Source: an uncultured Bacteroidales bacterium (GTDB lineage: Bacteria > Bacteroidota > Bacteroidia > Bacteroidales > UBA11471). From it: DNA of 64,000 nucleotides. Every line of letters starts with the position of its first letter. Positions within the stretch are counted from its first letter, which is position 1. A program made the position numbers and the translations under genes. Below are positions 29,084-39,400 of this stretch, piece after piece. The stretch lies in the NCBI GenBank assembly GCA_944325415.1, contig CALUZW010000009.1, positions 31,861 through 95,860 of the forward strand. Reading direction: 5' to 3'. Under the pieces are notes generated by a model. The model made no database searches, was not told where the DNA came from, and saw only the letters and a program-made list of their open reading frames with translations.

Positions 29084-30432
29084 AAAGTCTACTGATAAAA
29101 AACGCGCTTCTCGTCAACGAGGGCAAAAGCACAGTGGCATCGGTGCTGGTCGTGGGCGATACCATCACGGCCGTCTATACCGACGATGCCTATGTCGACA
29201 TCGAGAGCCATGTCGATACCGTCATCAATGCTACCGGCAAGTGGCTGTTGCCCGGTGTCATCGACGACCAGGTACACTTCCGTGAGCCCGGTCTCACCCA
29301 CAAGGCCGACATCAATACCGAGTCGATGGCGGCGGTGGCTGGTGGTGTTACCTCCTTCATGGAGATGCCCAATACCAAGCCCCCCACTACGACACGCGAG
29401 GCCCTCGAATGGAAATTCTCCCGTGCGGCGCAGACCTCCCTGGCCAATTACTCTTTCTACATCGGTGCCACCAATGACAACATCGACGAGATACTCCGGG
29501 CCGACTATCGCCGTGTGTGCGGTATCAAGGTGTTCATGGGCTCGTCGACGGGAAACATGCTGGTCGATAACGGCGATGCCCTGGCCCGTATCTTTGCCGA
29601 GGCGCCGGCTCTCGTTGCCGTACATTGCGAGAAAGAAGAGATTATCAAGGCCAACAAGGAAAAGTATATTGCCGAGTACGGAAAAGAGCTGCCTGTCTCT
29701 TTCCACCCGCTGATACGGAATGCCGAGGCCTGCTATGCCTCCTCGTCCGAGGCTGTGGAGCTGGCCCAGCGCTACAATACCCGCCTGCATCTGCTGCACC
29801 TCTCTACGGCCAAGGAGTTGACCCTGCTCAGCGACGGACCTGTTGAGGAGAAACGCATCACCGGCGAGGTGTGTGTGCATCACCTCTTTTTCGACGACAG
29901 CGACTATGCCCGCTATGGAAACCTGATAAAGTGGAACCCCGCCATCAAGACGGCCGCCGACCGCGAAGCCCTCATGCAGGCTACGGTGTCGGGCCGCATC
30001 GATGTGGTGGCTACCGACCATGCACCGCACCTGCTCGACGAGAAGCAGGGCTCCTGTCTCGAAGCCGCTTCGGGTGGCCCGCTGGTACAACACTCGTTGC
30101 AGGTGATGCTCGAAAAGTCGTTGCAGGGTGCTATCTCCCTCGAAACGGTTGTGGAGCGTATGTGTCATGCTCCTGCCAAACTCTTCGGTATCGAACGCCG
30201 GGGATTTATTCGCCCCGGATATTATGCCGACATGGTATTGGTCGACCCTGCCAAGCCCTACACGGTCACGCCCGAGAATGTGCTGACCAAGTGCTGCTGG
30301 TCGCCCTTTATGAATCATACCTTCCCGGTTACCATCGATACCACCTTTGTCAATGGTATCATAGCCTATCAGAACGGGCAGGTCGAGCCCTCCTGCCGGG
30401 GCAAGGAATTGCGCTTCGGAAGCCGGTCGTAG
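29080..30432 (+). CDS. pyrC: Dihydroorotase
   Basis: 450 residues from the ATG at 29080; an earlier in-frame start at 29023 lies inside the preceding gene and is not chosen. It catalyses ring closure of carbamoyl aspartate in pyrimidine synthesis. Metal-site motifs are [12 protein letters not shown] (the lysine is the likely carboxylated bridge), [16 protein letters not shown] and ATDHAPH. The first metal motif reads [10 protein letters not shown], so the first histidine of the usual HxH pair is Q64. As I recall, the Porphyromonas gingivalis enzyme has the same [10 protein letters not shown], so this looks lineage-typical rather than a defect. It ends at a strong hairpin. Confidence 0.9.
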   Translation: MKSLLIKNALLVNEGKSTVASVLVVGDTITAVYTDDAYVDIESHVDTVINATGKWLLPGVIDDQVHFREPGLTHKADINTESMAAVAGGVTSFMEMPNTKPPTTTREALEWKFSRAAQTSLANYSFYIGATNDNIDEILRADYRRVCGIKVFMGSSTGNMLVDNGDALARIFAEAPALVAVHCEKEEIIKANKEKYIAEYGKELPVSFHPLIRNAEACYASSSEAVELAQRYNTRLHLLHLSTAKELTLLSDGPVEEKRITGEVCVHHLFFDDSDYARYGNLIKWNPAIKTAADREALMQATVSGRIDVVATDHAPHLLDEKQGSCLEAASGGPLVQHSLQVMLEKSLQGAISLETVVERMCHAPAKLFGIERRGFIRPGYYADMVLVDPAKPYTVTPENVLTKCCWSPFMNHTFPVTIDTTFVNGIIAYQNGQVEPSCRGKELRFGSRS

Positions 30433-30456
30433 AGTACCCGACACTCTCTTATACAG

Positions 30457-30490
30457 CAGAGGCGGCGATGGTTATCCATCGCCGCCTCTG
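30457..30490 (+). terminator. Terminator after dihydroorotase gene
   Basis: Perfect 15-bp stem (30457-30471 with 30476-30490) with a TTAT loop, followed by a T-rich stretch to 30508. Confidence 0.85.
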
Positions 30491-30532
30491 TCCGTTTCTG
30501 TAATTTTTACTGTGATAGAGACGATATGAAAC

Positions 30533-30564
30533 GACAACGGCCCGAACGAGTTGGGGCCGTTGTC
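30533..30564 (-). terminator. Hairpin downstream of maeB
   Basis: Perfect 11-bp stem (30533-30543 with 30554-30564) with a 10-nt loop, 22 bases past the maeB stop on the minus strand. The T-run on the maeB side is poor. Confidence 0.55.
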
Positions 30565-30585
30565 TCGTGTAAAAGGTTGAAAAAT

Positions 30586-32868
30586 TTATTTCTTCTCGAT
30601 TTTCTCTTGAACGATGGCGTCGACCACGGCGACAGTGGTGAGGTTGACAATGTCGCGCGGCGAGCTCTCGATGTCGGTAAAGTGAATCGGCTTGTTCAAG
30701 CCCATTTGTATCGGGCCGATGGAGTTGCCGATACCCATTTCAAGCAACAGCTTGTAGGCCGAATTGGCCGAGCTGAGGTTGGGGAAGATGAGGGTATTGA
30801 CATCTTTTCCGGCCAGTCGGCTGAACGGGAAGGTGCGGTCGCGCAGCTCCTTGTTCAGGGCAAAGTGTACCTGCATTTCGCCGTCGATGGCCAGGTCGGG
30901 ATACTCCTTCTGCATGATGGCAACGGCTTCGTGTACAAGAGCGGGGCTGCCCACCTTGTCGGCGCCGAAGTTGGAGTAGGAGAGCATGGCGATTTTGGGC
31001 TCTTGGGCAAAGAAGCGGAGGGTCTCGTTCGACAGTTTGGCGATGTCGACGAGTGTCTCGGTATTGGGGTGACGGTTGATAAGCGTGTCGGCCAGGAAGA
31101 AGGTGCCTTTGGGTGTGGTGATGATGTGCATGGCACCGAAGTGATTGTGTCCTTCACGGATGCCGATAACATCTTTGGCAATCTGTATCGTTTCGGTATA
31201 CTTGGTGTAGGTGCCGGTGATGAAGGCATCGGCATCGCCGCACTCGACCATCATCATACCGAAATAGTTGCGGTCGTACATCTTCTCGTTGGCCTCGTCG
31301 GGGGTGATACCTTCGCGGCGGCGTTTCTTGGCCAGTATCTGAGCGTAGTGATGGCGGCGTGCTGCTTCGGCTTCGCTGCGCAGGCTCACGATTTCGATGC
31401 CGTCGAGGCTCAGACCCAGTTCTTTGGCCAGATTCTTGATGTAGTCGGCATTACCCAGCAAGATGGGGTGGCATACTCCTTCCTGGTAGGCGGTAACGGC
31501 GGCAGTGAGCATATTCACATGGTTGGCTTCGGCAAATACCACGCGTTTGGGGTTCTGCTTGGCCATGTCGGTGAAGTTGCGCAACATCTTGTTGTCGTAG
31601 CCCATGAGTGCTTCGAGTTTGGTCTGGTAGGCTGTCCAGTCTTCGATGGTCTTACGGGCCACACCCGATTTGATGGCAGCTTTGGCTACGGCGGGGGCTA
31701 CTGTGGTGAGCAACCGAGGGTCAAGAGCCTTGGGTATGATGTATTCGGGTCCGAAACTGATGCTTTCAAGTCCGTATGCGGCATTGACCACATCGGGTAC
31801 CCGTCTTTTGGCGAGGTCGGCGATGGCATAAACCGCGGCCAGTTTCATCTCTTCATTGATGCAGGTGGCCCGTACGTCGAGGGCGCCGCGGAAGATGTAG
31901 GGGAATCCCAGCACGTTGTTGATTTGGTTGGGATAGTCCGAACGGCCGGTGGCGAAAATCAGGTCGGAGCGAGAGGCTTTGGCCTTCTCATAGGAGATTT
32001 CGGGGTTGGGGTTGGCCAGGGCAAAAACAATGGGACGCTCGTTCATCGACTGTACCATTTCGGTTGTCAGTACGTCGGCGCGGGAGAGGCCGAGGAATAC
32101 GTCGGCTCCTTTCATGGCCTCGGCCAGTGTGCTGATGTTGCGGTGGGTGATAAATTGTTTCTTCGACTCGTTGAGGTCGGTACGTTTATCGTTGATAACC
32201 CCTTTACTGTCGACCATCACTACATTTTCGGGTTTCACACCCAGCATGATGTAGAGTTTGGTACAAGATACGGCCGAGGCACCGGCACCGTTTACGACGA
32301 TACGCGCATCTTCTATTTTCTTGCCCTGTATTTCGAGAGCGTTCAGCAGTCCGGCACCCGAGATGATGGCGGTACCGTGCTGGTCGTCGTGCATGACGGG
32401 AATGTCGAGCTCGGCTTTCAGTCGGTTTTCGATTTCGAAACATTCGGGAGCCTTGATGTCTTCGAGGTTGATGCCACCGAAAGTGGGGGCAATAGCCTTC
32501 ACGGCCTGAATGAATTTTTCGGGGTCTTTTTCATTGACTTCGATGTCGAAGACGTCGATGCCGGCAAAAATCTTGAACAGCAGCCCTTTGCCTTCCATTA
32601 CGGGCTTGCCGGCCAAGGCGCCTATGTCGCCGAGGCCCAATACGGCCGTACCGTTGGAGATAACGGCGACGAGATTGCCTTTTGAGGTATATTCATACGC
32701 GGTCTGGGCGTCTTTTTCGATTTCGAGACAGGGCTCGGCCACACCCGGCGAGTAGGCGAGCGAGAGGTCCATTTGTGTACTGTACGGTTTGGTGGGAACG
32801 ACTTCTATCTTTCCCGGGCGGCCTTCGCTATGGTAGCGTAAGGCAGCTTCTTTGGTAACTTTTGCCAT
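30586..32868 (-). CDS. maeB: NADP-dependent malic enzyme with C-terminal phosphotransacetylase domain
   Basis: 760 residues, the usual size of MaeB. Residues about 1-425 are malic enzyme ([55 protein letters not shown]), which oxidatively decarboxylates malate to pyruvate with NADP. Residues about 430-760 resemble phosphotransacetylase ([19 protein letters not shown] loops, [12 protein letters not shown]). In Escherichia coli MaeB that part binds acetyl-CoA as a regulatory domain without activity. The gene is divergent from the tetR-efflux operon. Candidate -7 boxes on the minus strand are TACATTTG (32944-32937) and TAATTTTG (32995-32988). Confidence 0.95.
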   Translation of the reverse strand: MAKVTKEAALRYHSEGRPGKIEVVPTKPYSTQMDLSLAYSPGVAEPCLEIEKDAQTAYEYTSKGNLVAVISNGTAVLGLGDIGALAGKPVMEGKGLLFKIFAGIDVFDIEVNEKDPEKFIQAVKAIAPTFGGINLEDIKAPECFEIENRLKAELDIPVMHDDQHGTAIISGAGLLNALEIQGKKIEDARIVVNGAGASAVSCTKLYIMLGVKPENVVMVDSKGVINDKRTDLNESKKQFITHRNISTLAEAMKGADVFLGLSRADVLTTEMVQSMNERPIVFALANPNPEISYEKAKASRSDLIFATGRSDYPNQINNVLGFPYIFRGALDVRATCINEEMKLAAVYAIADLAKRRVPDVVNAAYGLESISFGPEYIIPKALDPRLLTTVAPAVAKAAIKSGVARKTIEDWTAYQTKLEALMGYDNKMLRNFTDMAKQNPKRVVFAEANHVNMLTAAVTAYQEGVCHPILLGNADYIKNLAKELGLSLDGIEIVSLRSEAEAARRHHYAQILAKKRRREGITPDEANEKMYDRNYFGMMMVECGDADAFITGTYTKYTETIQIAKDVIGIREGHNHFGAMHIITTPKGTFFLADTLINRHPNTETLVDIAKLSNETLRFFAQEPKIAMLSYSNFGADKVGSPALVHEAVAIMQKEYPDLAIDGEMQVHFALNKELRDRTFPFSRLAGKDVNTLIFPNLSSANSAYKLLLEMGIGNSIGPIQMGLNKPIHFTDIESSPRDIVNLTTVAVVDAIVQEKIEKK

Positions 32869-33143
32869 ATATAATAGTATAAAGATTAAAATCCATGAAA
32901 AATGCCCGATTGGCGTCGGGCCAAATTTCAGCCATACAAATGTAGTGATTTGTGTGAGAAAAAGATGTTTGAAAGCAATTTTTTAAACAAAATTATACGC
33001 AAAGGGTTTCGCTGGAAATAAATTGTCTGTTTTTTATCTGGAATTGTGTTGTATTGTCAGGGAGTAATGCCGGTGCCCGACGTTTATCCCCTGGGACAAA
33101 CCGTCGGAACATTTACATGAATTAACACTGTATTTCTATAAAC

Positions 33144-33179
33144 AGGAGAAAACTTTTTTCATTCACAAAGTTTTCTCCT
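33144..33179. promoter_or_regulatory. Perfect 13-bp inverted repeat, likely TetR-family operator
   Basis: AGGAGAAAACTTT (33144-33156) is mirrored exactly by AAAGTTTTCTCCT (33167-33179) across 10 bases. Its right end touches the TATCTTTG -7 box at 33179-33186, so bound protein would block the promoter. The neighbouring maeB is transcribed away, so a terminator role is unlikely. Confidence 0.7.
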
Positions 33180-33186
33180 ATCTTTG
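33179..33186 (+). promoter_or_regulatory. -7 box of the tetR gene
   Basis: TATCTTTG, a perfect TAnnTTTG match, 22 bases before the ATG at 33209. No clear -33 TTTG is visible because that region is occupied by the inverted repeat. Confidence 0.65.
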
Positions 33187-33208
33187 TACCCACATATAGA
33201 TTTTTCTC

Positions 33209-33823
33209 ATGGCCAGCGATTTAAAACAACGTGTAATAGAAACAGCATTTGCCCTCTTTTTGCGACATGGCATCAAATCCATTACGATGGATTATATTGC
33301 CTCTCAGGTGGGTATATCGAAACGAACCCTGTATGAACTCTTCAAGGACAAAGACCAGCTCCTGCTTGAATGTCTGACCTGGAACCGCCGGGAGATAGAG
33401 CGTATGTCGTTGGAGGTTGCTCAGAAGGTCGACAATGCGCTGGCTTTCCTGCTCGAAGTTTTCATGATTCAGTGGAAACGTATGCGTAATGTCAACCGGA
33501 ACTATTTCTCCGACTTGAAACGCTACCACCCGCAGGTGTCGCGTATGTTCGACGACGAACGGGTTTCGCAGGCCGAGAGCATGCGCCACATTCTCGAACA
33601 GGGGCAGGCCGAAGGTGTCATTCTCAAAGATTGCCGTTGCGACATTGTGGCACAGCTTCTCTCTACCAAGTTCGATATTCTGTTCAGTCTCGATGAGATA
33701 TGCACGGTCGAGTTTACCTTTATGGAGACATTCGAAATGATTTTCAAAACCTTTATCCGTGGTATTGCCACCGCCAAAGGATTGGAGATTATCGACCGCT
33801 ATTTTGCCGAGGTTGAGTCATGA
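33209..33823 (+). CDS. TetR/AcrR-family transcriptional regulator
   Basis: 204 residues. The N-terminal DNA-binding domain (about 8-55) has ALFLRHGIKSITMDYIASQ followed by GISKRTLYELFKDKD, the typical TetR helix-turn-helix. The C-terminal ligand and dimerisation part is helical and not recognisable further. It lies directly upstream of a TolC-adaptor-RND efflux operon on the same strand, the common layout for a local efflux repressor. A perfect palindrome overlapping its own promoter suggests autoregulation. A separate promoter-like TATTTTTG (33910-33917) precedes the tolC-like gene, so the pump may also be transcribed alone. Confidence 0.9.
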   Translation: MASDLKQRVIETAFALFLRHGIKSITMDYIASQVGISKRTLYELFKDKDQLLLECLTWNRREIERMSLEVAQKVDNALAFLLEVFMIQWKRMRNVNRNYFSDLKRYHPQVSRMFDDERVSQAESMRHILEQGQAEGVILKDCRCDIVAQLLSTKFDILFSLDEICTVEFTFMETFEMIFKTFIRGIATAKGLEIIDRYFAEVES

Positions 33824-33909
33824 AGAGAAATCTAACAGAAGCTGAGGAAGGAGAAATATGCGTTCTTTCCCCGGCCCGATAAGAAAAACAAGTACATTCT
33901 TTCCCGATA

Positions 33910-33917
33910 TATTTTTG
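33910..33917 (+). promoter_or_regulatory. Possible -7 box of the efflux operon
   Basis: TATTTTTG matches TAnnTTTG and would give a leader of about 125 bases before the ATG at 34051. The leader also contains the small inverted repeat TTTGTC-5-GACAAA at 33965-33981. No -33 element is clear. Confidence 0.35.
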
Positions 33918-34050
33918 TAGACCGATAAAAAAGACCGACTTTTGTGCTGTCAATCATTGGCGGGTTTGTCGTCAGGACAAATCGTTTGTAAAATATCTGC
34001 CGTCATGTCCCGATGCGGCAGCGATTAAATAACCAAACCTAAAAACCAAA

Positions 34051-35412
34051 ATGAAAAAAAGAAATTGTTGGGCGCTGTTTCTGATAACTGTGCTTGCCTC
34101 TCTTGGGCCAAGTGTAACAGCCGCCACGGCCGACTCGATTACCTTATCGCTCGACGAGGCCGTTGCCATCGCTCTCAGTGAGAATCCGACAGTTATCGTC
34201 TCCGACATGGAGATAAAACGCACCGACTATGCCCGTCGCGAAACCATCGGAGGGCTGTTTCCCACGGTCGATTATTCGGGAACCTATTCCCGGACCTTGA
34301 AAAAGCAGGTGATGTATATGGACATTCCCGGTATGGACGGAGGGCTGGAAGTGGGCCTTGACAACTCTTGGTCTACGGGCTTTTCGCTCTCTTTGCCGCT
34401 TATCGCCCCTGCTCTTTGGAAGAGTGTGAAACTGTCGGCCGTGCAACTCGAACAGTCGATTGAGAGTGCCCGCTCGTCGCGCCTCTCCATGGTGAGTCAG
34501 GTTAAGAAGGCTTACTATGCCATACTCATGGCCGACGATTCCTACGATGTGTTGCTCACCAGTTATGAAAATGCCCGTATCAATGCCGAAACCTACCGCC
34601 ACAAGTATGAGCAGGGCACGGCTTCGGAGTACGACGTGCTGCGGGCCGAGGTAGCCGTCCGCAACCTCGAACCCTCGCTGTTGCAGGCCGAGAATGCCTT
34701 GCGTCTGGCCAAGCTCAATCTGAAAGTGCTGCTCGGGCTTGATGCCGAGTTGCGCATTGGGTTGGCCACCCGTTTGTCCGATTACGAAGAGTCGATGTAT
34801 GCCGACATGTTGCAGCCCGATACATCGCTTGCCCAGAATACCAGTTTGCGGCAAATTGACTTGCAGGCAGCCTACCTGAAACAGGCGTTGAAAACCCAAC
34901 ACATGTCATGGGCTCCTACGCTGGCCTTTGTCGGTTCCTATACCTGGTCGTCGATGAGCAACGGCGGTATGTTCGAAGATTTCCGCTGGACGCCCTATTC
35001 CTATGTGGGAATATCGCTGTCTATACCCATTCTCACCGGCGGTACCCGATATTACAAAGGTAAACAGGCTCGGGTGGCCTATAACGAGATGCAGTATCAG
35101 CGCACCGACCTTGAACGCAACCTGCGCATGCAACTTACCGCGGCCATGGACAACATACGCGCCTCGATAAAGCAGGTGGCATCGAGCAAGGAGGGTGTGC
35201 GTCAGGCCGAGAAAGCCTACCTGATTATGCAGAAGAAATTTGAAGTGGGGTCGGCAACGATTATCGAACTCGACGATGCCAATCTGGCATTAGCTTCGTC
35301 GCGTCTCTCTTATTATCAGGCCATACACGACTACCTCACGGCTCAGTGCGACCTCGAACAGATTTCGGGTAATGTCGACTTTGACCGGTACAAACTCGAT
35401 GAGGTGAAATAA
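34051..35412 (+). CDS. TolC-family outer-membrane efflux channel
   Basis: 453 residues with an N-terminal signal peptide (FLITVLASLGPSVTAATA). Two outer-membrane efflux protein (OEP) repeats of long helices are visible, each with the characteristic helical pattern (ALSENPTV; YRHKYEQGTASEYDVLRAE; KKFEVGSATIIELDDANL). It should form the trimeric outer-membrane/periplasmic channel of the tripartite pump encoded by the next two genes, 33 and 38 bases apart. Confidence 0.92.
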   Translation: MKKRNCWALFLITVLASLGPSVTAATADSITLSLDEAVAIALSENPTVIVSDMEIKRTDYARRETIGGLFPTVDYSGTYSRTLKKQVMYMDIPGMDGGLEVGLDNSWSTGFSLSLPLIAPALWKSVKLSAVQLEQSIESARSSRLSMVSQVKKAYYAILMADDSYDVLLTSYENARINAETYRHKYEQGTASEYDVLRAEVAVRNLEPSLLQAENALRLAKLNLKVLLGLDAELRIGLATRLSDYEESMYADMLQPDTSLAQNTSLRQIDLQAAYLKQALKTQHMSWAPTLAFVGSYTWSSMSNGGMFEDFRWTPYSYVGISLSIPILTGGTRYYKGKQARVAYNEMQYQRTDLERNLRMQLTAAMDNIRASIKQVASSKEGVRQAEKAYLIMQKKFEVGSATIIELDDANLALASSRLSYYQAIHDYLTAQCDLEQISGNVDFDRYKLDEVK

Positions 35413-35445
35413 AAATCCTTTCATTAAGAAAAAAACAATCCACAT

Positions 35446-36459
35446 ATGAAACGTTATAAAAACACAATTTGGGCGGTGGCACTGCTTGCGGTCATGGCCT
35501 CTTGTTCCGAACAGAAGAAACAGATGGCCGTGGTCGAGGAGAAACCCCAGGTGCGTCTCGAAACCGTCAATGTGCAACCGGTCGCTCAGACCCAGGAGTT
35601 TACGGCGACGGTCGATGCCGACGTGGTCAACAACATCTCGCCCTCGGTGGTATTGCGTATCGACAAGATTCTTGTCGAGGTAGGAGACCGTGTGCAGGCC
35701 GGACAGCTCCTGGCAGAGATGGACCGCTCCAACCTCATACAGTCCAAGACCCAACTCGACAATATCCAGCTCGAATACGACCGTCAGCTGGCGCTCTACG
35801 AAGTGGGCGGTACCTCCAAGCAGCTTCTCGACGCTCAGCAGGTACAGCTCGACGTGGCCCGCACGGCCTATGACAACCTGAAAGAAAACACCCAGCTCAT
35901 CAGTCCCATCGACGGTATCGTAACGGCCCGCAATTACGACAACGGCGATATGTATTCGGCCGGAAAGCCGCTTCTCACCGTGCAGAAGATTGTACCCGTA
36001 AAACTCATGATACATGTATCCGAAGGCTTTTATACTCAGGTGAAAGAAGGTATGCCCGTGAAGATTCATCTCGATGTGTATAAAGACGAGACCTTTACCG
36101 GAAAGGTGAGTCTCATCTATCCCACCATCGATGCTGCCACCCGCACCTTCCCCGTGGAGATAACCCTCGACAACAAGGATATGCGGGTGCGTCCCGGCAT
36201 GTTTGCCCGGGTGACCATCGACTTCGGTACCGAGCGTCGGGTGGTATTGCCCGACCTGGCCGTGGTGAAGCAAACCGGCTCGGGCGACCGTTATGTCTAT
36301 GTCTACAACGACGGTAAGGTCGACTTTGTCAAGGTGGAACTGGGCCGGCGCACCGATACCCGTTACGAAGTCCTCTCGGGTGTATCCGACGGTGCCCGCG
36401 TAGTCGTAGCCGGACAGTCTCGTCTGTATAACGGCGCCGAAGTAACCGTTGTCGAATAA
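35446..36459 (+). CDS. RND efflux periplasmic adaptor lipoprotein
   Basis: 337 residues. The N-terminus has a lipoprotein signal with lipobox VMASC (C20), so it is probably anchored to the inner membrane by lipid. Domain order follows HlyD/AcrA adaptors: barrel-sandwich hybrid (VLRIDKILVEVGDRVQAGQ and its partner LISPIDGIVTARNYDNGD), a short helical hairpin between, a beta-barrel and a membrane-proximal domain (VVLPDLAVVKQTG). It bridges the pump and channel of this operon. Confidence 0.93.
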   Translation: MKRYKNTIWAVALLAVMASCSEQKKQMAVVEEKPQVRLETVNVQPVAQTQEFTATVDADVVNNISPSVVLRIDKILVEVGDRVQAGQLLAEMDRSNLIQSKTQLDNIQLEYDRQLALYEVGGTSKQLLDAQQVQLDVARTAYDNLKENTQLISPIDGIVTARNYDNGDMYSAGKPLLTVQKIVPVKLMIHVSEGFYTQVKEGMPVKIHLDVYKDETFTGKVSLIYPTIDAATRTFPVEITLDNKDMRVRPGMFARVTIDFGTERRVVLPDLAVVKQTGSGDRYVYVYNDGKVDFVKVELGRRTDTRYEVLSGVSDGARVVVAGQSRLYNGAEVTVVE

Positions 36460-36497
36460 GAAAACTCTCGTTTAATCCTCATAAAAAGATTTGCGCT

Positions 36498-39400
36498 ATG
36501 AGTCTCTACTCCACTGCCGTCAAGAAACCGATTACGACAGCCCTCTGCTTTGTGGCTGTTGTGGTTGTCGGTCTCTTCTCGCTGACGCGTCTTTCCATCG
36601 ACCTGTTGCCGAACATCGAGACCAATACCATTATGGTGCTTACCTCGTATCCCGGTGCCAGTGCCTCCGATATCGAGACCAACGTAACCAAAATCATGGA
36701 GAATACGCTCAACACTGTGAGCGACCTTAAAGATATATCCTCCCAGTCGAAAGAGAATCTTTCGATTGTAACCCTTGAATTTGAGTATGGCACCGACATC
36801 GATGTGGCCACCAACGATGTGCGCGACAAAATCGACATGGTGCGCTCTACGCTTCCCGACAATGCGGGTACGCCCGTACTCTTCAAGTTCGGAACCGAAG
36901 ACATACCCATCGTGATACTCTCCGTAACCGCCGAAGAGAGTATGCCCGGTCTCTACAAGATACTCGACGACAAGGTGGCCAACCCGCTGAAACGTATCTC
37001 CGGGGTAGGTGCGGTCTCCATCTCGGGTGCTCCCGAGCGCGAAATCCAGGTCTATTGCGACCCGGCCAAGCTCGAAGCCTACAACCTCTCGGTCGAGACC
37101 ATCTCGGCAATTATTGCCAATGAAAACCTGAACACCCCTGGCGGAAGTTTCGACATCGGTTCGAATACCTATTCGTTGCGCGTTCAGGGCGAATTTTCCG
37201 ACCCCAAGCAGCTCAACGACATTGTCGTGGGTACCTACAACGGCAGTTCGATATACCTGCGCGATGTGGCGCGTGTGGTCGATACCGTGAAAGAGCGTGA
37301 GCAGGAGGCCTATAACAATGGCCAGCAGGGCGGTATGATTGTGATACAGAAACAGTCGGGCGCCAACTCGGTGAACATTGCCAACGAGGTGCTCCGGAAA
37401 CTGCCCGTCATACAGTCATCTCTCCCTTCCGACGTGAAACTGGGTATCATCATCAATACGTCGACCAACATCGAGAACACCATCAGCAGTCTGGTAGAGA
37501 CCGTTCTGGTAACCTTCGTCATTGTGATGCTCGTGGTGCTCTTCTTCCTGGGACGCTGGCGCGCCACGTTCATTATCATCATTACCATACCCATCTCGCT
37601 CATTGCCTCGTTCTGTTATCTGCTGGTGTCGGGCAATACGTTGAACATCATATCGCTCAGCTCGTTGAGTATCGCCATCGGTATGGTGGTCGACGATGCC
37701 ATCGTGGTGCTCGAAAACGTTACCAACCACATTGAGCGTGGCAGTGCTCCCAAGCAGGCGGCCATACATGGTACCAACGAGGTGGCCATCTCGGTTATCG
37801 CTTCGACCCTCACCATGCTGGCGGTGTTCCTCCCTCTGACCCTCATTACCGGTATGGCCGGTATTCTGTTCCGTCAGTTGGGCTGGATTGTGAGCATCAT
37901 CATGATTATCTCTACCGTGGCAGCCTTGTCGCTTACCCCCATGCTCTGTTCGCAGTGGTTGCGGCAGAACCCCAAGAAGGGCCGGATATATGCGTTGATA
38001 TTTACCCCCATCGAAAAGGCCCTCGACGCGCTCGACCGCGGATATGCCCGTTTGCTTACTTGGGCGGTGGGTCATCGCACGGTGGTCGTGGTGGCGGCTA
38101 TACTGGTCTTTATCGGCAGTATGATGCTTACCAAGGTTGTGCCCACCGAGTTTTTCCCCACGCAGGATAATGCCCGTGTGGCCGTGAATGTGGAGATGCC
38201 CATAGGTACCCGCACCGAAATATCGCGCGACGTGGCCCTGCGCATCACCCGGGAATTCCAGGAAAAGTATCCCGAAATAAAGACGATAAACTTTACCGTG
38301 GGTCAGGCCGATACCGACAATACCTACGGTTCGATACAGGAGAATGGTACCCACATCATTTCGATGAATATCGACCTGCTGAGCGTCGGCGAACGTGAAC
38401 GGGGATTGCTCGAAATCTGTGAATCGATGCGCCGCGACTTGCGTAAGTATGTAGAAGTGAAGACCTTTGAGGTACTTGCCGGTGGTGGAACCGGAGGTAT
38501 GGCCTCGCAAGCCTCGGTCGATGTCGAGATATACGGATATGACTTTATGACCACCGACCGTATAGCCCGCGAGGTGCAGCAGGTGATGGACAAGATGAAG
38601 AGTTGCTCGGGTACCAGCATCAGCCGCGAAGACTACATACCCGAGTATCATGTCGACTTCGACCGTGAAAAACTTGCACTCCACGGCATGAACGTTGCCA
38701 TGGCCTCCTCTTATCTGCGCAGCCGCATCAACGGAACGACAGCCTCGTATTACCGTGAAGACGGAGAGGAGTATGACATTACGGTGCGCTACGCACCCGA
38801 GTTCCGGCAGTCGATAGAAGACATCGAAAACATCGTTGTCTATAATGCCGCCGGCAACGGTGTACGCATCAGAGAGTTGGGTACGGTGGTCGAACGCCTT
38901 ACCCCGCCTACCATCGAACGCAAGAACCGCGAACGTGTCGTAACGGTAACCGGCTATGTGGCTCCCGATGCGGCATTGGGAACGTTGGCCTCCGAAGTAA
39001 GAGCCGCCATTGCGCAGATAGATATACCCTCCGACGTAACCGTCTCGCTGGCCGGTTCGCTCGAAGACCAGCAGGACATATTCAGCGACCTGCTCATACT
39101 GGCCGTCATGATTATCATGCTTGTATTCATTGTGCTGGCCGCCCAGTTTGAGTCGCTCACCTATCCCTTTATCATCATGCTGTCGTTGCCGTTTGCCGCA
39201 ACGGGTGTCTTCCTGGGACTTGTCGTGACGGGTACCCCGTTGAGTGTCATGGCGCTCATCGGTCTGGTGATGCTGGCCGGTATCGTGGTCAAGAACGGTA
39301 TCGTGCTTATCGACTACACCAACCTCAACCGCGAGCGGGGCTATTCCATTACCTACTCGGTAATCCAGGCCGGCCGTTCCCGTCTGAGACCCGTACTCAT

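Larger units (their letters stand above)
32869..33208. other. Divergent regulatory region between maeB and tetR
   Basis: 340 bases without a gene. It holds two candidate maeB -7 boxes on the minus strand, a small leader hairpin (GCCCGA at 32904-32909 with TCGGGC at 32916-32921), the 11-mer TTAACACTGTA (33122-33132) that recurs upstream of the bat operon, and the palindrome and promoter of the tetR gene described separately. Confidence 0.7.

Noticed and set aside
29080..30432. Inactive dihydroorotase because of Q64 in place of histidine
   Set aside because: All other metal-site residues are intact and, as I recall, the Porphyromonas gingivalis enzyme also has glutamine here.
30526..32685. Long open frame on the plus strand opposite maeB (719 codons)
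   Set aside because: It is the antisense shadow of maeB, which has clear malic enzyme and phosphotransacetylase motifs. The shadow protein shows only low-complexity G/V/D/F patterns.
33141..33186. Rho-independent terminator at the tetR palindrome
   Set aside because: The T-rich sequence is in the loop and in the -7 box, and no gene on the plus strand ends upstream; maeB runs away from it.
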